Assembly: GCF_900582625.1 (NCBI RefSeq)
Contig: NZ_UTIQ01000241.1
Span: 248,001 to 312,000 of the forward strand
DNA length: 64,000 nt
Source of the DNA: Pseudomonas viridiflava
GTDB taxonomy: Bacteria > Pseudomonadota > Gammaproteobacteria > Pseudomonadales > Pseudomonadaceae
Direction: 5' to 3'
The notes under the pieces are model-generated. The model saw only the letters and a list, made by a program, of their open reading frames with translations. It was not told the DNA's origin and searched no databases. This document shows positions 43,479 through 51,757 of this stretch, one piece after another (position 1 is the stretch's first letter; the number at the start of each line of letters is the position of its first letter). Made by a program: the position numbers and the translations under genes.

Positions 43479-43970
43479 TTAATACGACGGCCGCTCGCTC
43501 CACGAGTCGGAATGAATAATATTGCCATCCTTGTAAGTCCACGTAATTCTCTCGTATCGCAACTGCACACTTTCCATGTGATTGAAACGCTCGGTCGCAG
43601 GAATTTTAACGTTATGCATCACCGGTGCGACGGACACCACTTTCACGTTCTCAAGTTTGGTATTGAAGTATTCAACTTCCTGGCCTGCATCATTGACCCT
43701 GTACCACTTTATTTCTGCCGATTTCAGCGTTTGGCCAGACGTGACGGCCTTATACAGAAAGGGCGAGGCAGCGTCGAACTCTTTAACGAATATAACCGGG
43801 GCGTGAATTCGCGTACCTGTTAACTTGCCCGTGGTGCTATCGGTTGGAATATTGACCGAATGCACGAACTCTAACATTTCGATACTTCCCTCTCGGGAGA
43901 AGACATCGACCGAACCTTTGATCGCCGCACCACCGTCGTCGGTTAACCATAAATAGGAAGGAATGGCCAT
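43479..43970 (-). CDS. hcp: Hcp, type VI secretion tube protein
   Basis: A 163-residue Hcp family protein: AIPSYLWLTDDGGAAIKGSVDV at the start, SIEMLEFVHSVNIPTD (the typical I-x-x-x-x-F/H-x-V segment), HAPVIFVKEFDAASPFLYKAV and SAEIKWYRVNDAGQEVEYF. It forms hexameric rings that stack into the secreted tube and carry small effectors. No other T6SS gene is in the window, so it is an orphan hcp islet. GC is visibly lower than the flanks (many AAT, TAT, GTA codons), a sign of transfer. ATG 43970 has GAGGGT upstream. Confidence 0.95.
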   Translation of the reverse strand: MAIPSYLWLTDDGGAAIKGSVDVFSREGSIEMLEFVHSVNIPTDSTTGKLTGTRIHAPVIFVKEFDAASPFLYKAVTSGQTLKSAEIKWYRVNDAGQEVEYFNTKLENVKVVSVAPVMHNVKIPATERFNHMESVQLRYERITWTYKDGNIIHSDSWSERPSY

Positions 43971-44198
43971 TACTTACCCTCAAGCTATGTAAATACATTG
44001 CGAGCAGAGGTAGATGCGATTAACGACAATCGCCCCTTATCGCGCTATTGCCACGGTAAAGTTCGATTGCCGCTATTTAAGTCGGACGCAAGATTTATCC
44101 CTGTGGCTGGCGTCGCTTAAATGAAACGTAACGCCGTAAATGGAACAGCGAAATTCGTTACAGCCGCAGCGACGGGAACAGGGACGGAGCGTTCCGCG

Positions 44199-45107
44199 CT
44201 ACTGAAGCGCCGCTAGCGCATTGCTCAGACGCTTTTCGCGGGCGGTGCGGGCGATTTCCAACAAGCCGGCGTCGCGCTTCCACAGATGTTGCCAATGCGG
44301 ATCGCCACCGGCCATGGCGGCGTCGATGTCGCCGCGCAGGTTGTTGAACTGCTCGAACAAACCGGCCAGCAGCAGATGCGTAGCGGGCTCGTTCATGCCT
44401 TGGCGCGACACTTCAGCGCCACTGCTCAGCAAGGCCAACAAGCGCAGCTTGAGTGCTTGCGGCCAAGCGTTGTCGCCGCCAATGCCATACAGCCAGGCGG
44501 CCAGGGCGGTCAGCACATGTAAATCTTCCAGGGAGCGGAAGGGTTTGGCGTAAGCGTCCCAGCCATCGCCCGGCAAGCGCTCGCACTGCGCGCCTTCAAG
44601 GTGCAGGCGACCATGGCTGACGTCCGGCATCAGCGACAACGGCGGCAGCACTTCTACGCGCACGCCCGGCGCGCCGTTGTAGGCCACGCACACCGCCACT
44701 TGCGGCGTGTTGCCGGGCAAGTCGCTGCGGGCGGCGACCAGCAGCCAGTCGGCTGCATCGGCGGCGGTGACGAAATCTTTGCGACCCGTGAGGCTCAGGC
44801 CGTCCAGGCGCACCTGCATATCGGCGGGGCGCACGCTGCGGTTTTCGGTCACGCATAACGCGCCCAGCGTCCACGGCGCCGAGGGCCACAACGCGCGCAA
44901 CGCACCTTGATAACCGGCCAGAAACGCCAGGCCTGGCGTGGCAGCCAGGCGCCCGCCCAGCAGCGCCAACTCGAACGGCGACACGCCCTCGCCCACCTGC
45001 GCCAACAAGGCGGCGTACCACTCTTCCAAACCAGCGGTTGCCGGCAGGCGCTCGGTACAGCCGAGCAGTCGTTGCCAGTACATAAGCGCGTCCTCGTTCA
45101 TTGTCAT
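44199..45107 (-). CDS. Acyl-CoA dehydrogenase-like protein
   Basis: A 302-residue protein with weak but clear acyl-CoA dehydrogenase architecture: an N-terminal helical part, a middle beta domain (VRLDGLSLTGRKDFVTAADAADWLLVAAR, marked here as the substrate-domain signature), and a shortened C-terminal helical part. The family is normally about 380 residues and the usual catalytic Glu context is not visible, so it may be non-catalytic. It is divergent from olsB with 111 bp between, which may link it to acyl supply for ornithine lipids; that is inference. Confidence 0.78.
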   Translation of the reverse strand: MTMNEDALMYWQRLLGCTERLPATAGLEEWYAALLAQVGEGVSPFELALLGGRLAATPGLAFLAGYQGALRALWPSAPWTLGALCVTENRSVRPADMQVRLDGLSLTGRKDFVTAADAADWLLVAARSDLPGNTPQVAVCVAYNGAPGVRVEVLPPLSLMPDVSHGRLHLEGAQCERLPGDGWDAYAKPFRSLEDLHVLTALAAWLYGIGGDNAWPQALKLRLLALLSSGAEVSRQGMNEPATHLLLAGLFEQFNNLRGDIDAAMAGGDPHWQHLWKRDAGLLEIARTAREKRLSNALAALQ

Positions 45108-45218
45108 GCAAGCATCACTAAAGATTCATGGTGATGACACCGGGTGTTCCTAGCCTGAGCTTGCCCAACAAGGTCGACCGGCTGCAACCCAATCAAGCCG
45201 GCTTATGGAGGCTACTCG

Positions 45219-45974
45219 ATGTCTACAATCGCCCGCACTCGTGACACCACTGCCGAACGCCGCCTGCAAGCCGAGCGCCTGGTCGGCCCTCGTGCCCTGC
45301 GTGAAGCTCAGGCTTTGCGCTTTAGCGTATTCAGCAAAGAGTTCGACGCCAAGCTCAAAGGTGCCGAATTGGGTCTGGACATGGACGATTACGATGGCCA
45401 CTGCGCCCATATTGGCGTGCGTGACCTGAACACCGGAAAGCTGGTGGCCACCACCCGGTTGCTCGACCACAACGCCGCCCGCAGCCTGGGGCGCTTTTAC
45501 AGTGAAGAAGAATTCAGCCTGCACGGCCTGGCGCATCTGCAAGGCCCGGTGCTGGAAATCGGTCGCACCTGCGTAGACCCGGCTTACCGCAACGGCGGCA
45601 CCATCGCCGTGCTGTGGAGCGAGCTGGCCGAAGTGCTCAACGAAGGCGGCTACAGCTACCTGATGGGCTGCGCCAGCATTCCCATGCAAGACGGCGGTAT
45701 TCAGGCTCAGGCCATCATGCAGCGCCTGCGCGAACGCTACCTGTGCAACGAGCACCTGCGCGCCGAACCGAAAACCCCGCTGCCGAGCCTGGAAGTGCCG
45801 AGCAACGTCATCGCCGAGATGCCGCCGCTGCTCAAGGCCTATATGCGTCTGGGCGCGAAAATTTGCGGCGAGCCGTGCTGGGATCAGGATTTCCAAGTGG
45901 CTGACGTTTTCATTCTGCTCAAACGCGACGAGCTCTGCCCGCGCTACGCCCGCCACTTTAAGGCGGCAGTCTGA
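45219..45974 (+). CDS. olsB: L-ornithine N(alpha)-acyltransferase
   Basis: A 251-residue GNAT-like acyltransferase that transfers 3-hydroxyacyl groups from ACP to ornithine, giving lyso-ornithine lipid. LREAQALRFSVFSKEFDAKL and GPVLEIGRTCVDPAYRNGGTI are the OlsB marks (given as segments), with LMGCASIPMQDGG further on. ATG 45219 follows ATGGAGG. A CCGGCT/AGCCGG inverted repeat (45178-45201) lies just upstream of the ribosome site. The last base of its TGA is shared with the olsA start. Confidence 0.95.
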   Translation: MSTIARTRDTTAERRLQAERLVGPRALREAQALRFSVFSKEFDAKLKGAELGLDMDDYDGHCAHIGVRDLNTGKLVATTRLLDHNAARSLGRFYSEEEFSLHGLAHLQGPVLEIGRTCVDPAYRNGGTIAVLWSELAEVLNEGGYSYLMGCASIPMQDGGIQAQAIMQRLRERYLCNEHLRAEPKTPLPSLEVPSNVIAEMPPLLKAYMRLGAKICGEPCWDQDFQVADVFILLKRDELCPRYARHFKAAV

Positions 45975-46768
45975 TGAGCAAACTGCGCCTGTACGGGCGC
46001 CTCGCCAGGTTGCTGGCCACGGTGGGCCTGGGCCTGCTGGTGGCGACCACCATGACCGTGGTGGAGCGCCTGCACCTGCGCAATGAAAGTGCCATTCGCC
46101 AACGCTTGACCCGCTGGTTTCTGGCGCGTTTGAGCGGCGCATTGCCGTTTCAGATAGAAGTGCTCGGCAGCCTGCCGCAACGGCCGATGCTGTGGATCAG
46201 CAACCACATTTCCTGGACCGACATTCCGCTGCTGGGCATGTTGGCGCCGCTGTCGTTTTTGTCCAAAGCCGAGGTGCGCACCTGGCCGGTAGCGGGCTGG
46301 CTGGCGAAAAAAGCCGGCACGCTGTTTATTCGTCGCGGCTCAGGCGACAGCGCCCTGCTGGGTCAGCAACTGCGCGAACACCTCGACGGGCAACGCTCGC
46401 TGCTGATTTTCCCCGAGGGCACCACCACCGACGGCCGCCAACTGCGCACCTTTCACGGACGCCTGCTGAGCAGCGCCATCGAAACCGGCACGCCGTTGCA
46501 ACCGGTGGCCATTCGGTATGTGCGCGAGAACCAGGTAGACGTTGAAATTGCGCCGTTTATTGGCGATGACGATTTGGTGTCGCATCTGCTGCGTTTGCTC
46601 TCAAGCGACGTGGCCAGCGTGCGCATTCATCTGTTGGAACCGATTGAAACGGCGGGGGCTTCACGCAATGTGCTGGCCAAGCAGGCGCATCGGGCAATTG
46701 GCGTGGCGCTGTTTGGTGAGGCTGAGGTTGTGGATGTTGAAGAGCAAGATACCGAGCTGGCGGCCTAG
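45974..46768 (+). CDS. olsA: Lyso-ornithine lipid O-acyltransferase
   Basis: A 264-residue PlsC-type acyltransferase that adds the second acyl chain to lyso-ornithine lipid. The N-terminal membrane helix is about residues 9-28. The HX4D catalytic motif is H78-ISWT-D83 and the second motif is FPEGTTTDGRQLRTF. The start overlaps the olsB stop (TGATG), so the pair is coupled. In pseudomonads these phosphorus-free membrane lipids increase under phosphate limitation; I see no clear Pho box here. Confidence 0.95.
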   Translation: MSKLRLYGRLARLLATVGLGLLVATTMTVVERLHLRNESAIRQRLTRWFLARLSGALPFQIEVLGSLPQRPMLWISNHISWTDIPLLGMLAPLSFLSKAEVRTWPVAGWLAKKAGTLFIRRGSGDSALLGQQLREHLDGQRSLLIFPEGTTTDGRQLRTFHGRLLSSAIETGTPLQPVAIRYVRENQVDVEIAPFIGDDDLVSHLLRLLSSDVASVRIHLLEPIETAGASRNVLAKQAHRAIGVALFGEAEVVDVEEQDTELAA

Positions 46769-46775
46769 CCAAAAA

Positions 46776-46841
46776 GCATCGCGGCTAAAGCCGCTCCCAC
46801 AGAACAGATGACCCTGTAGGAGCGGCTTCAGCCGCGATTCC
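46776..46841. repeat. Inverted REP pair between olsA and acpH
   Basis: GCATCGCGGCTAAAGCCGCT (46776 on) and its inverted relative ctgtaggagcggcttcagcc (46814 on) lie in the 95-bp convergent gap. Confidence 0.9.
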
Positions 46842-46863
46842 TGCAAACGCGAAGCCTGGCCCC

Positions 46864-47439
46864 CTACGCGATCTGCCCCCGCGCAAACGCCTGCAATTCG
46901 GGATAGAACGCGTGAAAATCCTCGGTCAACGGCTCATACAACCCACGCAATTCCGCCATCGCCCCGTCCAACATCTGCGGCCGTGACAAGCGTCGGCTCA
47001 TGCCGAACACCACCTGTTGCAACACCTCGAACTCTTCATAACTGCCCAGCCAATCCTGCGCCGCCATGCGTGGCGCCACATAGGCCAAGCGCTCGGGCAA
47101 AGCCGGCTCGTTGCTGAGCACTTGGTAAACACGGGCGGTGAACTGAGCCAGCGGCTCATCGGCGTAACGCTGCCAATGGCGCGCCAGGCAGTGGTCGAAA
47201 AACACGTCAATCAAAATACCCGCCGTGCGCCGCCGCGCTTGGGGGAAGCGGGCTTTGGCTTGCAGCACCAATGCGTGGCTGTCGGTGAAGGCGTCGATTC
47301 GCCGGTGCACGGCAATCGCCCGCTCTATGGGCGCGGGAAAGCGGCCGGCTAGCGGGCCTTTTACGAAGTCGCCGTACAGGCTGCCGAGCAATTGTTCCGG
47401 CTTGTCGCCGCCTAAGTGCAAGTGTGCGAGGTAATTCAT
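46864..47439 (-). CDS. acpH: ACP phosphodiesterase
   Basis: A 191-residue HD-superfamily enzyme that removes the 4'-phosphopantetheine from acyl carrier protein. The signature is MNYLAHLHLGG at the start, then LGSLYGDFVKGPL, VHRRIDAFTDSHALV and VFFDHCLARHW, which supply the His/Asp metal ligands. It is divergent from the arsR-like gene. The placement between olsA and the ArsR-MFS-xenB unit agrees with P. aeruginosa. Confidence 0.94.
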   Translation of the reverse strand: MNYLAHLHLGGDKPEQLLGSLYGDFVKGPLAGRFPAPIERAIAVHRRIDAFTDSHALVLQAKARFPQARRRTAGILIDVFFDHCLARHWQRYADEPLAQFTARVYQVLSNEPALPERLAYVAPRMAAQDWLGSYEEFEVLQQVVFGMSRRLSRPQMLDGAMAELRGLYEPLTEDFHAFYPELQAFARGQIA

Positions 47440-47522
47440 AAGGCGAGTGTAGAGGCAGAACGGGGGTCAATCCCAGTCGCGCCGATCACTTGGGCTGATG
47501 ACTACTATCGCCACGATCAATC

Positions 47523-47544
47523 TGTATATCGGCAAACACCGATA
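47523..47544. promoter_or_regulatory. Operator: TATATCGG-N6-CCGATATA, for the ArsR-type regulator
   Basis: A perfect 8+8 bp inverted repeat with a 6-bp spacer lies 60 bp upstream of the arsR-type start. ArsR/SmtB repressors bind imperfect 12-2-12 or similar dyads overlapping their own promoters. The TATA-rich arm overlaps a plausible -10 region. Confidence 0.75.
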
Positions 47545-47604
47545 TAAAGTTCGCCCCACGCCGATACACACCCGGCACCTTTTAGCGAACGGACGGTTAC
47601 GACC

Positions 47605-47910
47605 ATGCCAATCGACCTCGATGAAATCTTCAAAGCCCTCGCCCATCCGGTGCGTCGCCAGATGCTGGTGTGGCTCAAAGACCCGCACACGCACTTCGTT
47701 GAGCAAGAACACCACCCGTTCGAGATCGGTGTGTGCGCCGGCAAGTTCGATGTCAAAACCGGCCTTTCGCAATCCACCGTGTCTGGCCATCTCGCCGGTC
47801 TGGAACGCGCCCGCTTGGTCACTCGGCAGAAAGTCGGCCAGTGGAACTTCTTCAAACGTAATGAAGAAGTGATCCAGGCCTTCATCAGCCATTTGCACGA
47901 CGCGCTGTAA
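47605..47910 (+). CDS. ArsR/SmtB family transcriptional regulator
   Basis: A 101-residue winged-helix regulator: LDEIFKALAHPVRRQMLVWL at the start and the recognition helix GLSQSTVSGHLAGLERARLV. It lacks the metal-binding CxC pair of ArsR; one Cys (GVCAGKF, near 44) and several His (THFVEQEHHPF) are present, so it might sense electrophiles or redox stress through Cys. It is probably autoregulated through the operator at 47523 and controls the MFS pump and xenB that follow. Confidence 0.93.
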   Translation: MPIDLDEIFKALAHPVRRQMLVWLKDPHTHFVEQEHHPFEIGVCAGKFDVKTGLSQSTVSGHLAGLERARLVTRQKVGQWNFFKRNEEVIQAFISHLHDAL

Positions 47911-47945
47911 GCACAGCCGCCCTCGCCTTTTCCGGAGCACCCGAC

Positions 47946-49106
47946 ATGCCCCTCGCACTTATTGTTCTGGCGTTATCCGCCTTCGCCATCGGCACCACCG
48001 AGTTCGTGATCATGGGGCTGTTGCCCGATGTTGCTGCCGACCTCGGTGTGTCGATTCCCGGCGCTGGCTGGCTCGTCACCGGTTACGCCCTGGGCGTGGC
48101 CATCGGCGCGCCGTTCATGGCCATGGTGACCGCCAGTTGGCCGCGCAAAGCTGCCTTGCTGGCGCTGATGGGCATTTTTATCGCCGGCAACCTGTTCTGC
48201 GCCCTCGCCGCCGACTACCAGATGCTGATGATCGCCCGCATCATCACCGCCCTCTGCCACGGCGCCTTCTTTGGTATCGGTTCGGTGGTAGCCGCCAGCC
48301 TGGTGCCGGCTAACCGCCGCGCCTCGGCGGTGGCTTTGATGTTCACCGGTCTGACCCTCGCCAACGTGCTCGGCGTGCCGCTGGGCACTGCCCTTGGCCA
48401 AGCCGCTGGCTGGCGTTCGACCTTCTGGGCCGTCACCGTCATTGGCATAGTTGCTCTTATCGGCCTGTGGCGCGCCCTGCCCCACCAGCACGATCAGGAA
48501 AAAGCCGACCTGCGCAGCGAACTGCGTGCCATGCGCGGCGCCGGGGTGTGGCTGGCGTTGAGCACCACGGTATTTTTCTCCGCCTCGGTATTCGCCCTGT
48601 TCACCTATATCGCGCCGATGCTGGGCGAAGTGACCGGCGTTTCGCCCACCGGCGTGACCTGGACCCTGCTGCTCATCGGCCTCGGCCTTACCATCGGCAA
48701 CATCGTCGGCGGCAAGCTGGCCGACTGGCGTCTGGGCACAACGCTGACTGGCGTATTCATCAGCCTGGCGGTGTTGGCCAGCCTGTTCAGCTTTACCGCT
48801 GGAGCGCTGATTCCCGCCGAGATCACCTTGTTCCTCTGGGCCATGGCGGCGTTCGCCGCTGTGCCCGCGCTGCAAATCAACGTCATGGCCTTTGGCAAAG
48901 ACGCGCCCAACCTGATCAGCACCCTGAACATCGGCGCCTTCAACCTGGGCAACGCACTGGGCGCCTGGGTGGGCGGCGTGGTCATCAGCCGCGGCATGGG
49001 GCTGACCGACGTGCCCCTGGCCGCCGCGGCGCTGGCGGTCGTCGCCCTGATCGCCACACAACTTACCAACAATGCCCGTAACGAATTGCAGCCGGTGCTC
49101 GACTGA
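47946..49106 (+). CDS. MFS transporter, DHA1 family
   Basis: A 386-residue major facilitator with 12 predicted helices. FAIGTTEFVIMGLLPDVAADL is the DHA1 start, and the motif-A loop reads ASWPRKAALL. Closest in look to AraJ/YdhP-type drug or sugar efflux proteins. It lies 35 bp behind the ArsR-like gene and 69 bp before xenB, so a detoxification efflux role is the simplest reading. Confidence 0.94.
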   Translation: MPLALIVLALSAFAIGTTEFVIMGLLPDVAADLGVSIPGAGWLVTGYALGVAIGAPFMAMVTASWPRKAALLALMGIFIAGNLFCALAADYQMLMIARIITALCHGAFFGIGSVVAASLVPANRRASAVALMFTGLTLANVLGVPLGTALGQAAGWRSTFWAVTVIGIVALIGLWRALPHQHDQEKADLRSELRAMRGAGVWLALSTTVFFSASVFALFTYIAPMLGEVTGVSPTGVTWTLLLIGLGLTIGNIVGGKLADWRLGTTLTGVFISLAVLASLFSFTAGALIPAEITLFLWAMAAFAAVPALQINVMAFGKDAPNLISTLNIGAFNLGNALGAWVGGVVISRGMGLTDVPLAAAALAVVALIATQLTNNARNELQPVLD

Positions 49107-49175
49107 GCCCGGTTGTTCGAACCAAGCCCTACCCCTTACTGACTCATTACTTACGACCCACTGGAGACTGTATTC

Positions 49176-50225
49176 ATGGCGACTCTTTTTGACCCGATTA
49201 CCATTGGCGACCTGCAACTGAAAAACCGCATCGTCATGGCCCCGCTGACCCGCTGCCGCGCCGATGAAGGCCGCGTGCCCAACGCGATGATGGCCGAGTA
49301 CTACGCCCAGCGCTCCTCGGCTGGCCTGATTCTCAGCGAAGCCACTTCGGTTACGCCGATGGGCGTGGGCTACCCCAACACCCCCGGCATTTGGTCCGAC
49401 GCGCAAGTGCGTGGCTGGAGCAACATCACCAAAGCCGTGCACGCCAACGGCGGCAAGATTTTCCTGCAACTGTGGCACGTGGGCCGTGTATCCGACCCCA
49501 GCTACCTGGACGGCGAACTGCCGGTAGCACCGAGCGCCATCGCCCCTAAAGGCCACGTCAGCCTGGTGCGTCCGCTGAAAGACTTCGTCACCCCGCGCGC
49601 CCTGGCCACCGAAGAAATCGCCGACATCGTCGAGGCCTACCGCAACGGCGCCGAGAACGCCAAAGCCGCCGGTTTTGACGGCGTGGAAATCCACGGCGCC
49701 AACGGCTACCTGCTCGACCAATTCCTGCAAGACAGCACCAACCAGCGCACCGACCAATACGGCGGCTCCCTGGAAAACCGTGCCCGTCTGATGCTCGAAG
49801 TGACCGACGCCGTATTGTCGGTATGGGAACCGGGCCGCGTCGGCATGCACCTGGCACCCCGCGCCGACAGCCACGACATGGGCGACTCCAACCGCTCCGC
49901 TACCTTTACCTACGTGGCGAGCGAGCTGGGCAAACGCGGCATCGCGTTTATCTGCACCCGTGAGAAACAAGGCGAAGACAGCATTAGCGCTGAACTGAAA
50001 GCAGCTTTCGGCGGCGTGTTTATCGCCAACGAACGCTTCACCAAAGAAAGCGCCAACGCCCTGCTCGCCAGCGGCGGCGCCGACGCGGTGGCGTTTGGTA
50101 TTCCCTTCATCGCCAACCCGGATCTGCCAGCGCGTTTGGAAAAAGATGCACCGCTGAACGAACCGCACCCGGAAACCTTCTACGGCAGCGGCCCGGTGGG
50201 TTACATCGACTATCCGCGTCTGTAA
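49176..50225 (+). CDS. xenB: Old yellow enzyme family xenobiotic reductase
   Basis: A 349-residue FMN-dependent ene-reductase very similar over its full length to Pseudomonas XenB, which reduces nitroesters, nitroaromatics and N-ethylmaleimide-like alkenes. Marks are RIVMAPLTRCRADEGRVPN, LQLWHVGRVS, the active-site EIHGANGYLLDQFL with His/Asn-type ligands, QYGGSLENR, and the C-terminal NPDLPARLEKDAPLN. It ends the ArsR-MFS-xenB unit and has its own terminator. Confidence 0.97.
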   Translation: MATLFDPITIGDLQLKNRIVMAPLTRCRADEGRVPNAMMAEYYAQRSSAGLILSEATSVTPMGVGYPNTPGIWSDAQVRGWSNITKAVHANGGKIFLQLWHVGRVSDPSYLDGELPVAPSAIAPKGHVSLVRPLKDFVTPRALATEEIADIVEAYRNGAENAKAAGFDGVEIHGANGYLLDQFLQDSTNQRTDQYGGSLENRARLMLEVTDAVLSVWEPGRVGMHLAPRADSHDMGDSNRSATFTYVASELGKRGIAFICTREKQGEDSISAELKAAFGGVFIANERFTKESANALLASGGADAVAFGIPFIANPDLPARLEKDAPLNEPHPETFYGSGPVGYIDYPRL

Positions 50226-50248
50226 TAGTCCGCGCTTAGTGACCTGTG

Positions 50249-50277
50249 AAAAAGGCGACCTTCGGGTCGCCTTTTTT
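50249..50277 (+). terminator. Rho-independent terminator of xenB
   Basis: AAAAAGGCGACC-ttcg-GGTCGCCTTTTTT, a stable stem with a UUCG tetraloop and T-run, 24 bp past the stop. Confidence 0.96.
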
Positions 50278-50420
50278 ACATTCGCCGATTCGTCCTAGTG
50301 TGCGCACAGAAAGATCATAACGTTGCCGTTGCGCTCTGCGGCCTCAGCCGGAACCGTCCTGCAACTGCACCTTTGAGCCTCCTTTAGTGTTTTGGAAACT
50401 CAAGTTTTACGGACCCGGCC

Positions 50421-51563
50421 ATGAACAAACACTGCTTTCGTCTTATTTTCAGCAAGCCTCTGGGCTTTTTTATTCCCGTCGCCGAAATCACTCGCGCCAA
50501 ACGCAAACCTGGGCAGCGGCAGGGGCCTGCTGCTAGTGCAGTTGCACCTAAACCGCCGGCTTTTTCGATTAAGCATCTCGCACTTTCTATGTGGGTGGCC
50601 GCTGTTCCGAGCTGGGCCACCGCAGAAATTTTGCTGGATCGCAGCACCGGCGCCACGGTATCCAGCGCCGTCAATGGCGTGCCGGTGATCGAGATCGCGA
50701 ACCCCAATGGCAACGGTCTTTCCCACAACCGTTTTGGCCAGTTCGACGTGGCCAACCCCGGCGTCATCTTCAACAACAGCATGGTCAACGGCACGAGCCA
50801 GATTGGCGGTGCGGTGCTGCTTAACCCGAATCTAAAACAGACGGCAAAAGCGATTCTCACGGAAATCACCGGCAACCGGCCCAGCTCAATCAGCGGCACG
50901 CTGGAAGTGTTCGGCGATGCGGCAGACTTGCTGATCGCGAACCGGATAAAGCCCGATGGAAATGAGATTGCCGCCGGCACACTTGGGCTGTTCGGACTGG
51001 ATCACCTAAAAACCTCCGTTTCCAATCAAGGCATCCTGAATCCTGCTTTACAAGAGCTTCTAAACGTACCCGAAGATCGAGTTCATCAGATCATGCCAAT
51101 GTTCACAGACCTTCAATCCGGTAAAGAATACTTCCCATCGCTCACTCAACCCAAAGCCAGCCATGCAGGCGCGTCAATCGCTCATCCTTTCAAGTTCGTA
51201 CCTGAACATGACCAGCCGAACAACTCACAAGGGATTTACCAGGAACGGAAAAATAGAAGCCATGTAATCGTGAATCTTGTAGGGGATAAGGCGGCAGCTG
51301 AAGTAACCCAAATACAGGCCGCGCATCCCTCAAGTAGCATTACTTTTGCAGGCGACTCGAAGGGCCTACATTACGAATCTGGTATCGCGCCAAACTTCCG
51401 TTCCGATATTCCAACCAAGGTTTATCTTCTGCTTGACCCGGCCAAACCGACTCTTTCGACCGACGTTGTTTTAAGCCAACTGGGAAAGATGTTGGGCAGG
51501 GATGAAAACAGCTTCAAGGTAAAGGAAGGTTCGCTCGACAGCGGAGCAGACACCCACTTATAA
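50421..51563 (+). CDS. Short TpsA-like exoprotein: TPS secretion domain fused to an unknown C-terminal domain
   Basis: A 380-residue protein. Residues 1-32 (MNKHCFRLIFSKPLGFFIPV...) are an extended signal peptide region of two-partner-secreted proteins, a second hydrophobic signal follows (about 52-68), and residues 69-174 are a TPS/haemagglutination domain (NGVPVIEIANPNGNGLSHNRF, with the NPNL motif at 135-138). The second family motif NPNGI is replaced by IANRIKPDG, and there the TPS similarity ends. Residues 175-380 match nothing I know, have lower GC than the TPS part, and replace the usual long filament. It may be a deletion derivative or a compact secreted toxin. No TpsB gene is in the window. 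Confidence 0.85.
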   Translation: MNKHCFRLIFSKPLGFFIPVAEITRAKRKPGQRQGPAASAVAPKPPAFSIKHLALSMWVAAVPSWATAEILLDRSTGATVSSAVNGVPVIEIANPNGNGLSHNRFGQFDVANPGVIFNNSMVNGTSQIGGAVLLNPNLKQTAKAILTEITGNRPSSISGTLEVFGDAADLLIANRIKPDGNEIAAGTLGLFGLDHLKTSVSNQGILNPALQELLNVPEDRVHQIMPMFTDLQSGKEYFPSLTQPKASHAGASIAHPFKFVPEHDQPNNSQGIYQERKNRSHVIVNLVGDKAAAEVTQIQAAHPSSSITFAGDSKGLHYESGIAPNFRSDIPTKVYLLLDPAKPTLSTDVVLSQLGKMLGRDENSFKVKEGSLDSGADTHL

Positions 51564-51757
51564 ACGAGCGAGCCAACCCCACTCCCGACCAGCGGCGGCG
51601 AACGGCATAAGAGGGAAACTAACGTCGCCTCCCACACAAGTGCAGCCTTTGGTCTTAACCTTGGGCTGCCTGGTGACGACGCTTTTGCCCGAGGCACCCC
51701 GCTTCGATATTGCTAGAATGCCCCCCCCAATTCGTACGCCGCCGTTGGAGCTGCTTC

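Noticed and set aside
47605..47910. Arsenic resistance regulator
   Set aside because: The metal-binding Cys pair is missing and no ars genes follow.
47973..50168. 731-codon antisense frame across the MFS and xenB genes
   Set aside because: It spans two well-defined genes and their gap, with composition dominated by Gly, Gln, His and Arg; a shadow of GC-rich codon use.
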